DNA of 64,000 nucleotides. Origin: Eupeodes corollae. Its lineage: Eukaryota > Arthropoda > Insecta > Diptera > Syrphidae. Numbering within the stretch: the first letter of the stretch is position 1; every line of letters starts with the position of its first letter. The notes beneath the pieces are model-generated. The model searched no databases. It was not told the origin of the DNA and saw only the letters and a program-made list of their open reading frames with translations. Below, piece by piece: positions 48,465 to 59,985 of this stretch. The stretch lies in the NCBI RefSeq assembly GCF_945859685.1, contig NC_079147.1:191129174-191193173 (forward strand), in the 5' to 3' direction. Position numbers and translations under genes: made by a program.

Positions 48465-49312
48465 ACTAAATATATGTATATATTGCAACGTTATAGCAAA
48501 CAAAAAAGTATTTGTCAAATTGAAAATGTTACTAACAAAAATGATTTTATTTCCAAAACAATATTGAAAAATAGTGTTTTCAACATCTGGTAACATTTTG
48601 AGAAAAATAAAATTGGCAAACAAAAATTAACAAAAGTTGGTAAAATTTGATTTTTAGATATTGGCTTTAAACTTATTTTATATTAAAAAATATTGTTGTC
48701 AACTTTCAGTAAAATTTTGAGAAAAATCGAATTGACAGTTTTTTACAAAAATAAAAACCTAAAAAAAATTATTATAAGTTGGTAAAAATTGATTTTCCAC
48801 TCAAATATCTTTTCAAAAATTAAAAATATTGTGTTCAAACTCATTTTATTTTACAGAAAGTATTGTTTTTGATATTCGGTAGTTTTTATAAAAATCCAAC
48901 AGTCTGTTTTTTCATAAAAGATAAAATCTACAAGAAATAGTACTCAAATTTTGTAAAATTTATTTTCGGTTCTCGATATGTCGTGAACAATAGAAGATAT
49001 TGACTTCAAATTAATTTCATTAATTCAATTTGTATTTGTTTATATTAGAAAAAAAAAAAACTTTTAAGAAATGAAACTAAAATTCGTAAAAAATGGTTAT
49101 CGACTAAAAATCCCGTTAACAAAATTAGATTTTGAAATAAAACTATTTCATTATATGCAAAATTTTGTTGCTAATTTGCATTTTTTTTAAGAATAATTCA
49201 ACTAACAACATTTTTAGCAAAACACGAAAAATTAAAAAAATTTAAGTAAGACAAATTAACAGACGGGATGGGAAATTATCAGTGTGGGTCGCATCCCAGC
49301 CTTTTTTCATCA
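48465..49312 (+). repeat. Family H repeat, copy E, main part
   Basis: Resumes after the Gypsy insertion with ATTTGTCAAATTGAAAATG. It has two tandem units marked near 48599 and 48719, the distal block AAAATCTACAAGAAATAGTA, and the 3' end AGACGGGATGGGAAATTATC with hairpin TGGG (49285-49288), loop TCGCAT, CCCA (49295-49298), then GCC and a T-run. Fewest tandem units of the four scorable copies. Confidence 0.8.
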
Positions 49313-51244
49313 TTTTTTTTTTAGAATTTTTTGTTATGTAAAAAAAATTGTCAATTGAATTTGTTTAAAAAATTACAATAAAAAAAAATGTTAACCAATT
49401 TAAGCTTAATTTTTTAAAAGTTCTTATAAAATTGCTTATCATAAAATTTTTCACTATCTTACGAACAACAAAATTAAGAATAAAATAAAACAAATTTTCA
49501 AGTTTATACCTTAATAAATTCAAGAGATATCGAGAATTAATTTACCAATTTTGCTTATATGTTTTGTATATTATAAAATAAACAAAAAACTGACTATTGG
49601 ATATTTATATTTACAAATTTTATTGAATGCTAAAAACAATATAAGATGAGAATAGTTATCGGACGGATTACAATAATATTCTATGAGAATGCTATTTTTA
49701 ATATATTGTTCAAAAGTATCTTCTTAGACATTTTATTTAAACCTAATCCATGGCTAATCTTTTTTCATTTTGAAATATTTATATCTTTAAATATTTAATA
49801 TCTCAGACAACCTTGGAGTAAGAATACCATATACTTTTATTTTAATAGACAACTCACCTTAAAATCAAAACAAATAAAAAATGTGTGTCAAACACAAAAG
49901 GATACAAAATTGAGGTGAAGTATAGACAAACAAAAATGTTCATGTTATTTTGAGCTTCACTTAAGCTCCTCGTACATATTCATATGGACAAGTATTCAAG
50001 TAAAATGGAAATCCATGTTATTGTGAAGGTACAAATATGTGTATAGGTTCATGTGTGATGATTCATATGTATATGTTTACATATGAATTTGATCCCTAAG
50101 GCAATTTTTCGTCTATTTATATTTTTTGATTGTTATCTAATTCTTTGTTTTTGTCATGGTGCATTTAGTAGTATAAAGGTCCGACAGGTATTTTTATGGA
50201 TTTTTTGTGTTATCACTTTTTGGATCTTGATGAATCAGGTATTCATTGTATGTATGTAGGTACATAAAACCATTTGTTTGTACGCCTTAAATTTGTTTTA
50301 ATGTCGTCATTTAAAATTAGTCAGTCATAAATTCACGTTATGCCTTCTTCCTACACAAAAATTGCTATCTTTTAATTTAGGATTATAAAATTCGGAGAAA
50401 TAATATGACATTAAAAAAAAATTCTTTAAAATTTGTTTGGAATTCTATAGCTTTGTATATCTATGCTATGTATAGATATTTACACTTTTAAATTGGTCCA
50501 CCTATCAAACTGAGCTGCAATTTTAAGTAACAAATATTAGTTGAACTTTTGCCATTAACGAAACGATAGTGGATCGCTTTTCAATCTTAACTTTCAACAG
50601 CAATGATGATTCAAACGTAACCACTTTTTCGAGTTATGCGATGATAATGTCGACTTACTTAACCAGCAGTTGGTTAGATCTTGAATAAATTTAAAGAAAT
50701 CTTTAGTGTAACTCATATTGTAAGTCATCTGATGTATTATCGTGACGTGCGATCAGTCGAAAATATTTTTGCAAGATTACTAATCATAGCTAAATACTAA
50801 TGAAAAGATTCCGTCATGCTTAATTAACGTTTAAGTGACTTCAACTGGTCATCGACTTAATACAAGATGACACTGTTGGATTTTTGTTTCTGCAGTGAAA
50901 CACCAAAAAGGGCACACTAGTGCCACAATATTTCTTCATTCCTTGCAGCATAACCCTTTATTCTTTCTTCCTAAAAGGTTTCATCTCTTTTATCAATCTA
51001 AAACGATTATGAATTTAATTTTTTTAGCAACAACATATATTTTACTTTTTTGCCCTTAAAAGTCATTCAAATTTTATTGTTTATTTTTTTTGCTCCTTTC
51101 GGTATCTTAACCACAGACCTGTAAAGTTTTTGTAGCTCATGTTAATGTCCTATCTACCCTTGCCTAGTCTGCAACGGTTTTTGACAATTTTTGAACAATT
51201 TGCAACACTCATAAGCTGGCGCAATGAAGTTCTTCAGCAGTTTA
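49313..51244. other. Gene-free AT-rich interval
   Basis: No supported gene. The first 250 bp contain scattered inverted family H-like words, too diverged to call. Confidence 0.45.
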
Positions 51245-51246
51245 TA

Positions 51247-52546
51247 CAGGGTGGGCCAAGAATTCCTTAACATTTAAATGCAACTTACCGCGCAAACTAT
51301 TGGCGCGTGGGGCGCGGGCGGAGGCACTAGCTCTCTTTTTGAAAATTTAGTCGCAATGGATCGGGGCCGCAACGCGCTTACTGCGTGAAACAGTTTTATT
51401 TAAACAACTTTTCGCTCATTACTGTGAGACGCTTATTTCGCGTTGAATATGGTTTACACGACTTAAGTTAGTGTCCAAGTGCTGTTTTAATAAAGAAATT
51501 GGTGAAGAAGTTCGAAGAGACGGGATCTACACTAAATGTGAAATAAACCAGCGGCCCGCGGACTTTTCGGAGCGAAGAAACGAGCAGCAAGTTTCTGCTT
51601 CTGTTCGACGTGATCCAGATTTATCGAAGCGTAAACGTCCGGCTGAATTAGGATTATCCCGCACATCATTACGCCGGTATTTTGAAATTAGATTTGAAAT
51701 TACATCCATATAAGATCCAGGTAGTGCAAGAACTAAAACCTAATGATTTAAATTTGCGTAAGTCATATGCCGAAACAATGTTAACTCGATTCAGTTATTT
51801 TGAAAACATCTCATTCTCTGACGAAGCCCATTTCCACCTAAATGAACATGCAAACAAACAGAATTGCAGGTATTGGAGCAGCGAAAATCCTAACGCTTAA
51901 CATGAGAGGCCACTTTACTCTCCTTAAGGTAACTGTCTAGGCTGCAATTTCAGCAAAAGAAATCATTGGACCTTACTTTTTTGAAGATTCTCGAGGCCGT
52001 TCAGTTACTGTTAATTCTACCGAGTATGTGAAAATGTTACGTGAGTTCTTAGCACCGATCCTAATGGAATTTGCTGGCTATAATCGCAATACATGGTTTC
52101 AACAAGATAGAGCCACATGTCACACATCGAACGAGTCCTTGCCGGTGGTCAAAGAAATGTTTCCGGAAAAGCTGATTTCCAGACGAGGTGACATCCCATG
52201 CCACCCAGAAGGCCAGATCCATCCCCAGCAGACTTCTTTTTATGGGGTTATTTAAAGAGTCGTGTCTACATTGATAAACCGAATACATTTTGACAAATTA
52301 AAGAAAAAATCATCGAAGAGATGTCGGTGATCTCGCGGTATCTTTGCAGAAGAGTATTCGAAATCTCAGGATTCGCTTATGTAGATGAGCGCAAAAACCG
52401 AAACGCTGGTCATTTAGACCATATATAGTTTTTAAAAAATAAATGACAACTAATTAGCTTTCTCGTAAATAAACGATTTCTAAAATGTGTTAAATGATTT
52501 TTTTATACGAATTTTTCAAATGTTAACTAATTCGTGGCCCACCCTG
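51247..52546 (+). mobile_element. Second DD41D-type mariner, end to end
   Basis: A 1.3-kb element with TIRs of about 30 bp: CAGGGTGGGCCAAGAATTCC at the left and CAGGGTGGGCCACGAATTAG on the complement of the right. TA precedes the left end; the right-hand TA has been lost. It carries one transposase gene in several frames. Its TIR differs from the mariner at 26.2 kb, so it is a separate family within the same DD41D-like group. Confidence 0.88.
51356..52428 (+). pseudogene. Mariner transposase, broken
   Basis: From a candidate ATG at 51356: KQFYLNNFSLITVRRLFRVE (helix-turn-helix), a short linker with GRNEQQ-like residues in a shifted frame, ELGLSRTSLRRYF, then HPYKIQVVQELKPND, ISFSDEAHFHLNEHANKQNC (first catalytic Asp), IIGPYFFEDSRGR, WFQQDRATCHTS (second Asp) and KLISRRGDIPC. 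After a one-base slip PADFFLWGY carries the third Asp; allowing for that slip the spacing is 41. It ends near GHLDHI. Multiple stops and shifts. Confidence 0.88.
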
Positions 52547-53101
52547 TTTTCGTCAGTAACAAACATTTCATGCCTTATATGAATTCAAATGTCTGAATAT
52601 TTTCAGACGAAACAAAATTATGTGTTTAAAAATGACTTGTATTTCAAACACAAATAAATTATTTTGACGTAGTTTTGCACATTGCTGAGATCAAGTGATA
52701 TCTTGAAAAAAAAACAATTGTCCCTTCTTTAATTGTTCAATATAGGAATTCTATTGCAGGTATAGGATCCGTTAACTAAAGATTTTAATCAAACATGACA
52801 TTACGATTGTTTAGAAGTAAAAAAAGTGGGTCCTTGATTCCGTTAGTCTGTTTGTCTATCATTCTGTCCTCGCCCGTAATAACAAAATTAAAGGAATGAG
52901 TTCATTGACTTCAAATTTGACAATTTAAGCTGATTCGCGTAAGGTCTTACTTAATCAAACTTAAACTGATAAATTTATTTTTTAATTTTTCTAAAATTAT
53001 TTTTCTCAACTTGGCTTCTTTTAATAAAAAAAATTGTTTGTATTGCTCCCGATGGGTACACCTTTTAGAACATTTATTTTGTTTTTGAGACTTTTATACT
53101 C

Positions 53102-53412
53102 GCCCATGTTCCGAATTTCGATCGAAAGTGAATTTAAATCACTTTCAAACTTCACTTGAAATGAAATTCCATGTTCTCCAATTCGATCGATTTCGAAAAA
53201 TTCGAAATCGCTTCAAACTGTGAGAACTGAAGGATCATTCATTTTTATTTTATTTCTGAAGTAAAATGTTTGCTGTTTTAAAAATGAATGCAATATTATT
53301 GACAATTTTAAGTGAAAAAAAAATTCAAGAGGAAAAATAAGAACGAATTGTGGAACACCCAAATTCACTTTCGCAAAGTGTATTTTCAGTAAGTGAAATG
53401 CAGAACATGGGC
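53102..53412. mobile_element. MITE-like inverted-repeat element
   Basis: GCCCATGTTC at 53102-53111 is mirrored by GAACATGGGC at 53403-53412. Further in, GAAAGTGAATTT near 53124 is mirrored by AAATTCACTTTC near 53361-53372, giving imperfect TIRs of roughly 35-50 bp around a 310-bp AT-rich body. No target duplication seen. Confidence 0.5.
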
Positions 53413-53559
53413 AACTGTTTCGATAATAAAAAATGTCATTATTCTTATTTGTGATTTGAAGAAAATATGACATTTTTTTTCAAAATTCGATATTTTGAAA
53501 TTGGGTAATATGAGTATTCTAAACATATTTTTAAATTTAAATCGAAAAAAATGTTATAT

Positions 53560-54068
53560 ATCTATACTAATATTATAAATGCGAATGTAAGTTTGTTTGT
53601 TACGCTTTCGCGCAAAAACTACTTAACCGATCGTCATGAAACTTTGCACATACACTCTTGAAGGTATTAGAAGTAACATAGGATACTTTTTATTAAAAAA
53701 AATAAAAAAAATTACGAAAAATAAGAAAATTGTTTGTCAAAATATCGTCAATTTTAGCTACTTCAACGCCATCTAGCATCATAGTAATGAAGTTTCAACC
53801 CTGAATACTGTAATACCAACAAACTGTATTACCAACGGTGACAACAATATCTAATTCAATTGAATATAGTTTCAACTGTTTCTTATTTTTCTATATTTAT
53901 TGTTATTTTCTTCTGTCGTTACATGCAGTATAATACTATTCACATTTTTGAGGTTATCCGTAATTTTTGTGGTTAGCTGTTACTTTATTATTTTAGATCT
54001 AACTCGCTGATGTTAATTTTTACTCTAACAAACAAACCTACATTCGCATTTATAATATTAGTATAGAT
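53560..54068. repeat. Inverted repeat of the Helitron 5' end
   Basis: The first 42 bases of the Helitron (53560-53601) recur in reverse complement at 54026-54068 with one mismatch. They enclose about 425 bp of AT-rich non-coding DNA. The right arm ends exactly where the helicase reading frame begins. Confidence 0.9.
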
Positions 54069-55567
54069 GTCCGTCAGAAAGGACCAAGAAATAGCAGTTG
54101 CTGTAGCTTCGTCAGGTATTGCAGCGACGCTATTAAAGGGCGGTCGAACGGCACATTACGTTTTAAAATTACCATTGAATTTGGCACAGGAAGATCCGCC
54201 CATCTGTAATTTTAGTAAAAATAGTTCACAAGGTAGAATGCGAGAATGCAAGCTTTTAGTGTGGGATGAAAGCACAATGTCTCACAAGAAGGCTATAGAA
54301 GCTTTTAACCGGACCCTCCAGGACTTGCGAGATAGTACAGATATAATGGGAGGCATGGTAGATTTATTGGCTGGTGATTTCCGTCAAACCCTCCCAGTGA
54401 TTCAAAGGGGGACACCAGCAGATGAAATTCAAGCGTGCATTATATCATCAAGCTTATGGCCGACAGTTGAAAAACTCCGCCTGAAAAAGAATATGAGAGT
54501 GCATCTTCATAATGACGTGGATTCAGGACTTTACGCAGAAATGTTGTTGAAAATTGGTGATGGTTGTTTAGACGTTGACGCTGAAGGCTACATATCACTG
54601 TCAAGAGAATTTTGTAATTTAGTAGAAAGTGATGTGGATCTCATTGCAAATGTTTTTCCGGAATTGCAACAAAATTTGTGTAGTGATCAGTGGTTGTGTG
54701 CAATATTAGCACCAAGAAATGAAATTGTAAATAGGATCAACACTGACATTTTAAACGAGGTTCAAGGTGAAATGAAGGAATATTTGTCAATGGATACAAT
54801 TATGGATACGGAACTAAGTACTTCATATCCTGTGGAGTTTTTAAATTCACTTGAACTATCGGGTGTACCGTCACATAAACTTCAATTGAAACTAAATGTA
54901 CCAGTAATGCTTATGCGAATTCTAGATGCTCCTCGGCTATGTAATGGAACAAAGCTTCGGATAAAAAAATTGGGACAGAACATATTTGGTGCTACTATTT
55001 TAACAGGTGTCGATAAGGGAAATAGTGTTATAATACCTGGGATACCAATTATTCTCACTGACCTTCCATTCCAATTTTAAAGGGTTCAGTTTCCCGTCAA
55101 GCTTAGCTTTGCTGTTACTATAAACAAGGCACAAGGAAAAATATTGCAGGTAGCAGGAGTGCATTTAGAAAACCCATGCTTCTCTCATGGTCAACTTTAT
55201 GTAGCCTGTTCACGTGTATCTAATGCCAGGAATTTACACATATTTGCCCCCGACGGGAAACTTATATCATTGTCTATAAAAATATCTTAAATTTATACTT
55301 TGTATTTTATTTTTTTAAATTGTTAGAATTCAGAATTATTTATTTTTGTTACGGTGAAATATATTTTAACATTTGTTGTTGCATTTCAATAAGCATATAT
55401 TAAGGTGTTGAAACTTCATTGTCTGTAGTAATTTTAAAAAATTGTTGATCTCAGCCAAGCAATAAAATTTAGTTATTATATTGACTCATTTCTATTATTA
55501 TACCCTTACCCTTTATCATACTTATTTAAATTCTCCACTGCGGGCGAAGCCGCGGGTAAAAAGCTAG
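53561..55567 (+). mobile_element. Helitron, partial coding content
   Basis: Begins TCTATACTAATATTATAAAT and ends with a GC-rich hairpin (GCGG 55540-55543, loop, CCGC 55550-55553), a 10-bp spacer and CTAG at 55564-55567. The flanking bases are A on the left and T on the right. TC start, 3' hairpin, CTRR end and A/T insertion are the Helitron hallmarks. At 2.0 kb it is far shorter than an autonomous element. It holds a helicase fragment but no Rep/HUH nickase. Confidence 0.9.
54067..55290 (+). pseudogene. Helitron Pif1-type helicase, truncated
   Basis: C-terminal two-thirds of the Helitron helicase that unwinds DNA during rolling-circle transposition. The frame opens with AVAVASSGIAATLLKGG, just past the expected Walker A, which is absent. 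Then KLLVWDESTMSHK (Walker B), LLAGDFRQTLPVI, CAILAPRNEIVNRIN, NVPVMLMRILDAPRLCNGTK. A TAA at 55078-55080 stops it, after which the same frame continues with FAVTINKAQGK and SHGQLYVACSRV (last helicase motifs) to 55290. The ATG lies in the inverted-repeat arm, so it is not the original start. Confidence 0.9.
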
Positions 55568-58500
55568 TACAAAATAATTTAAAAAAAAAAACCGTTCTAA
55601 CAATTTTAAAATAAAAATTTAGAAAAAATTAAGATTTTTTGCTGGTACATACAAAATATAAAAAAATATTGCTAAACAGACATTTTTTGGATACATGAGC
55701 AAGTTCATGGGACCCAGTAGTTAATTTTTGTTTGTTTTTTGGAAATTCAAAAATCGGGTTTAAAGAATAATGCCCCAAATACAGAATTATTATAAACCAA
55801 CATAACTCAAGTAAAGGCTGATATTCTACCCTTCAGTTTCAGTAAATTTCCCCTCCCTCTATCCCTCAACACATTAGAAAATTAGAAAAAAGTGAGTACA
55901 AGTAGTACACTTTTGTTGTGATGTTCCCTTCCCGTAAAGCGTTTGATTCCTTCTTCCGTCTTCTATCTCTTTTATCAATTCAAAAAGGTGCTTACCTTAG
56001 TTGTCTCTTAAGTTTGGAGAAAACCTAGAAGTCACACTGTGCTATACTGTAGGCCAATACGGTGGTTTCGAAACGAGTTAAATTAGGAGTTTTTCAAAAA
56101 GATTGCGAAATTTAAGTATAGAAATTAAATGAGTGTTTTAGACACCAAAAAAGATTTCAGTTTTATGAGACCTTTAGAGTCACTCAAAAAGGTTTTTGAT
56201 GCTTTTAATCTTATCAATATTCAAACAACAGGCTCGTAAAATGTGTGTAGCTTTTTTGACTTTTTTTTTAATAATTGGTAATAATAATGAGCTTGTTCAC
56301 CTATGACCTTCTGAAACACTTTAAATCTTTGACAAAAACAAAACAAAAATTACTTAAACAGGACCCGAATCACGAAGTTTAGTTTGGCACTCTTTTCAGA
56401 TTAAAGCTCTTACTTAAAAATAAAATCAACGATCCCTATTGAAATATTATAAACCCAAAAATGTAATTAAAATTTCAATCTAATGTGAGTAAATTCACAT
56501 TAAAAAAGCTCAAAAAATATCTTACAACTTCATCAGACAGTAGTCTGACAGCAGTCTCTTCCCCAAAAGAGAACTTTTTCCTAAAACATCAGAAACTAAT
56601 TCATCAACCATACATCTTATGGTCAATTCTAATTAAAAATAAGGAAGCGACATAAAAAAAGGCAAAACACCAAAAATCAAGATATTTTTATTACCTTAAG
56701 AAAAAAAACGAACTTCTTCAAAACCAAATTATAACGCCTTAATTTTGCGAATCCCATAAAACTTACTAAAACAAAAATTATCTGTCAACAACATTACTTA
56801 ATATATACCCACACTAAAACACCTTAATAAATAATTTATCAACCTACATTTAACGAAAGGTTTCTATATAAAGTACCTATAAAGATCAAGGCTCTCTCAC
56901 ATCTTGATTATCAAAGAACTAACCAACAAATCACTCTTGAGAAAATTTAATTACAAAATCTGATTGTGTGTGTTGTATGTGTATAGAGGTGTGTGCTTTA
57001 ATCCCCATGTTTTGTATATTATAGAGAAGTGATAAATTTTAATAACTCTATGGAGAAAGAAACCTTTCAACCTAAAGTTGTCTATATTCGAAGTCACGAT
57101 CTACATTTCACTTTGAATCTTATTTATAGTCCAAAGGTGTCTGTCTGGTTTGGTTGTTGTTGTTGTTGGTCCTTATAACAAAACATAATGATTTTATCTT
57201 ATATTTTATTTTGTTATTTTCTTTTATTTTTGTTTTATATATTTTCTTCTTTTTTTTTGGAAAATTTATTACTACACCATAAGAAATCAATTCGCTCGTA
57301 ATAAACAATTTATGTTGTTGTTTGGTCCTAAAGCTTTATATGCCTTTGCCTATGCCCCAACCTTTTTTACCTTCATATTATTTGAAGGCAAAGTCGACCA
57401 AAAACCGAATAAGACGATCACGTAAAAAAAATAAAAAGGAAAAAACCTATAAAACGATTTCCGTTATTAGATACGCGTCAAGTTATTATACGATTCCACT
57501 TTGCCATCACCGTTATGTGTGCGTTTTAATGTCCTTCTTCTTTTCTTTTCTGCTTCCATGAGTTGCCATTTCCACAACATGTACTGTACATGCACAATCC
57601 AGCACCTCAGCACCCCTGCATAAGGAACAGAGACCGGCGGCGGCGGCGGCACCGGGAGAAACTTACACATCCAGAACTGCGAATATGGGAAGTTCACTCT
57701 ATCACGCACCCATTACTTTAGGTGATTTCGTTAAATGGCACCTTCCTCTCTAGGCAGACATCTAGCACGGAGTAGCATGCACACACCTACAACTATTCCA
57801 GAGATTGACACACACAAACCCTCCCTCGTGCTTCTCACACTATTTTCCAGCCTCTATCGTGATATATCCTTAATGATTGCGTGTCAGTGAAATTTCCCAG
57901 TAGCACGAATATCTTCCTTTAATATCTCTACTTTCCTACAATTTGTGTGGGTCCTTGTTGGAATTCTCAAAAAGGATGGGACCAGAAATAAGCTAGTTAG
58001 TTGCTGCTGTTGCTGTTGGTGTTCACAGTTGGGTTTGAGATAGTTGTGCTGTGATGTTAAAAAAAAAGTCGAATTTTATTAATATTCTAAGGGTTAGTTA
58101 GTCCTTAAACTCCTTACTCCTTATTTCTAACCAAACCAATATGGCATGTGGATAAATCCTTGTCAATGTTTTATAGATACCTATTTTGCTTAAAGAGACA
58201 TCATTTGCTCATGCAAATGATTAGATACACGATTAATTCAAACGGGAGAAGTTCGTGCAACACGGTGCTGTGCGGTGCGGTAGAAATACCCGAAGACAGT
58301 ATTGGATTGGTTGGTGAAAAATATCTATGTGGGTGTAGGTAACTAATTTTTATAGGTTTTGCGTGTTTAACACGCTTAAAATCACCAAAACTGCGACAGA
58401 ATTATAATTTTTTGGAACAAAATTTGTTGTTTTGGTAAATATTATTGACTATTATTTATGATTTAATGGTATCTGTTTAAAAATGTGTGAGCGAGTTAGG

Positions 58501-58860
58501 ATTTATGGAGGACATTAATGGTTCATTTCAAATGAGTCATTAATATAGGGTATTTCATTAGGCGATTTATATTTTTTTTTTAATTTAAATAGAAAATGTT
58601 AGATATCATATTTTTTTATTGATTAAAAAAACCAATCGATACCTTTGTGCAGGATTGAAAATTACGTCTTTCAAATTTACAGTTTTTCATGAGTTTGTCA
58701 CAAATATACTTCAGACTGTTTTGGAAGCATATTTAAGAAGACAGTATTTAACAGACAACAAGAATATTTATTTTTGAAACAAATGAAAATCTAAAACAAA
58801 ATACAGCCAAGGAGAAGCTACTTAAAGCCTTCATTAAAATAGTTATAACTAATAAGAGGC
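55568..58860. other. Gene-free interval, partly GC-richer
   Basis: About 3.3 kb with no recognised gene or element. A GTT triplet run lies at 57151-57169 and a GGC run at 57635-57650 inside a locally GC-rich patch (57590-57720). The patch could be host sequence, but open frames there have no recognisable protein motif. Confidence 0.45.
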
Positions 58861-58869
58861 GTTGAAGCT

Positions 58870-59985
58870 CTTAATAGAACAAAGCTTTACAATATACTTA
58901 AGATGTTAATTCCATTTTATTTAGATCGATAAACAGTTTTGAATAAATAAAATGCTAATTCGATTTAAAGGTTCATTCTTCCTTTAGTTAGTTCTATGGA
59001 AGTCAATTTGTATACAATCATATGAGAGCAGGTAATGAACCCCGCCTCGATAATAAGTTGGCGAAGAAATATGAAGTCAATATTAACACACCTTTGATCT
59101 AGAGATTGCGTTTGAAAAAACTTTATTGATGAATAGAAAAGGTCCGAGATGGCTTGCCTGGGGAACACCACAATGAGCAACAAAAGCTTCAGTATAACAT
59201 TTTCTACATTTAATCACATAGGATTTATTTCTAAGACACTATTTGATCGGAGCTAAACAGTGTTGCAAATAATTTCGTGGCTAAGTTGGTCAAAAGCTTA
59301 AGCTTGTCCTTGTTCTAAAGGGTTCGAGAATACAAAGATAATTTTAACTTTGATCTTGTTTTCACGAACTGATGGTGTTGCTGTTCGTAGGAGAGAATTT
59401 TATTGAAAAATGCTGGACCCCCAAGTAACGTTTTCAAAAAGTTTAAAAATGCAATGTTTTGCAATGGGCTTGTAGTTTGGTATGTTATCCTTGTTACCTC
59501 TCTTGAATACTTTTGTAAGTAATGGCTACTTCCATGTAGTAGGAAGTTTTCCTGTTGTTAGAGAAAGATTGTATATGAATGTAAAAGGTTTAACAAAGGA
59601 ATTTCTGAACTTTTGTTATACTATCGGAGGAATAAAATTATGACTAGTATCATTCAATAGAGACTAAAGATCAAGGACCGTACTCTGTAGCACAGGGATA
59701 TGGCTATACCTAGTTTGCGAAAAGGATTGAAGATTATGAAACTATATATACCAACTCCTTCAACCTTCAGGGCTATTAAGAAATGACTAGCGGTTGCAAA
59801 TTGGTTGCGAAAGTATTACAGATAACAAGTTCACAAGTTTCCAGAACCTTTAAGGATTCTCTTTAAAAAAGGTGCCCATATCAGTAATATAACAACTAAA
59901 GTATGCAAAACAAGAAAGAATCTTAAATTCATTTCAGAGCTCAACATAAACAGAGAAGCTGATTGAAAAAGAGTTTTGAGTTTTT
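58870..59985 (-). mobile_element. Jockey-type LINE, long copy 2, 3' half
   Basis: Nucleotide-level match to the element at 18.5-21.3 kb, in the same order: AAAATGCTAATTCGATTT near 58950 (18691 in copy 1), the post-RT region 58965-59183, a degraded FSKAFD area near 59285, CAATGGGCTTGTAGTTTGGT near 59463, and TCAAGGACCGTACTCTG near 59672. It reaches GAGTTTTGAG near 59971. It then stops at the RTE insertion and continues near 62155. Confidence 0.82.

Noticed and set aside
57322..57709. Open frames around the GGC repeat
   Set aside because: Both strands are open, composition follows simple repeats, no recognisable domain.
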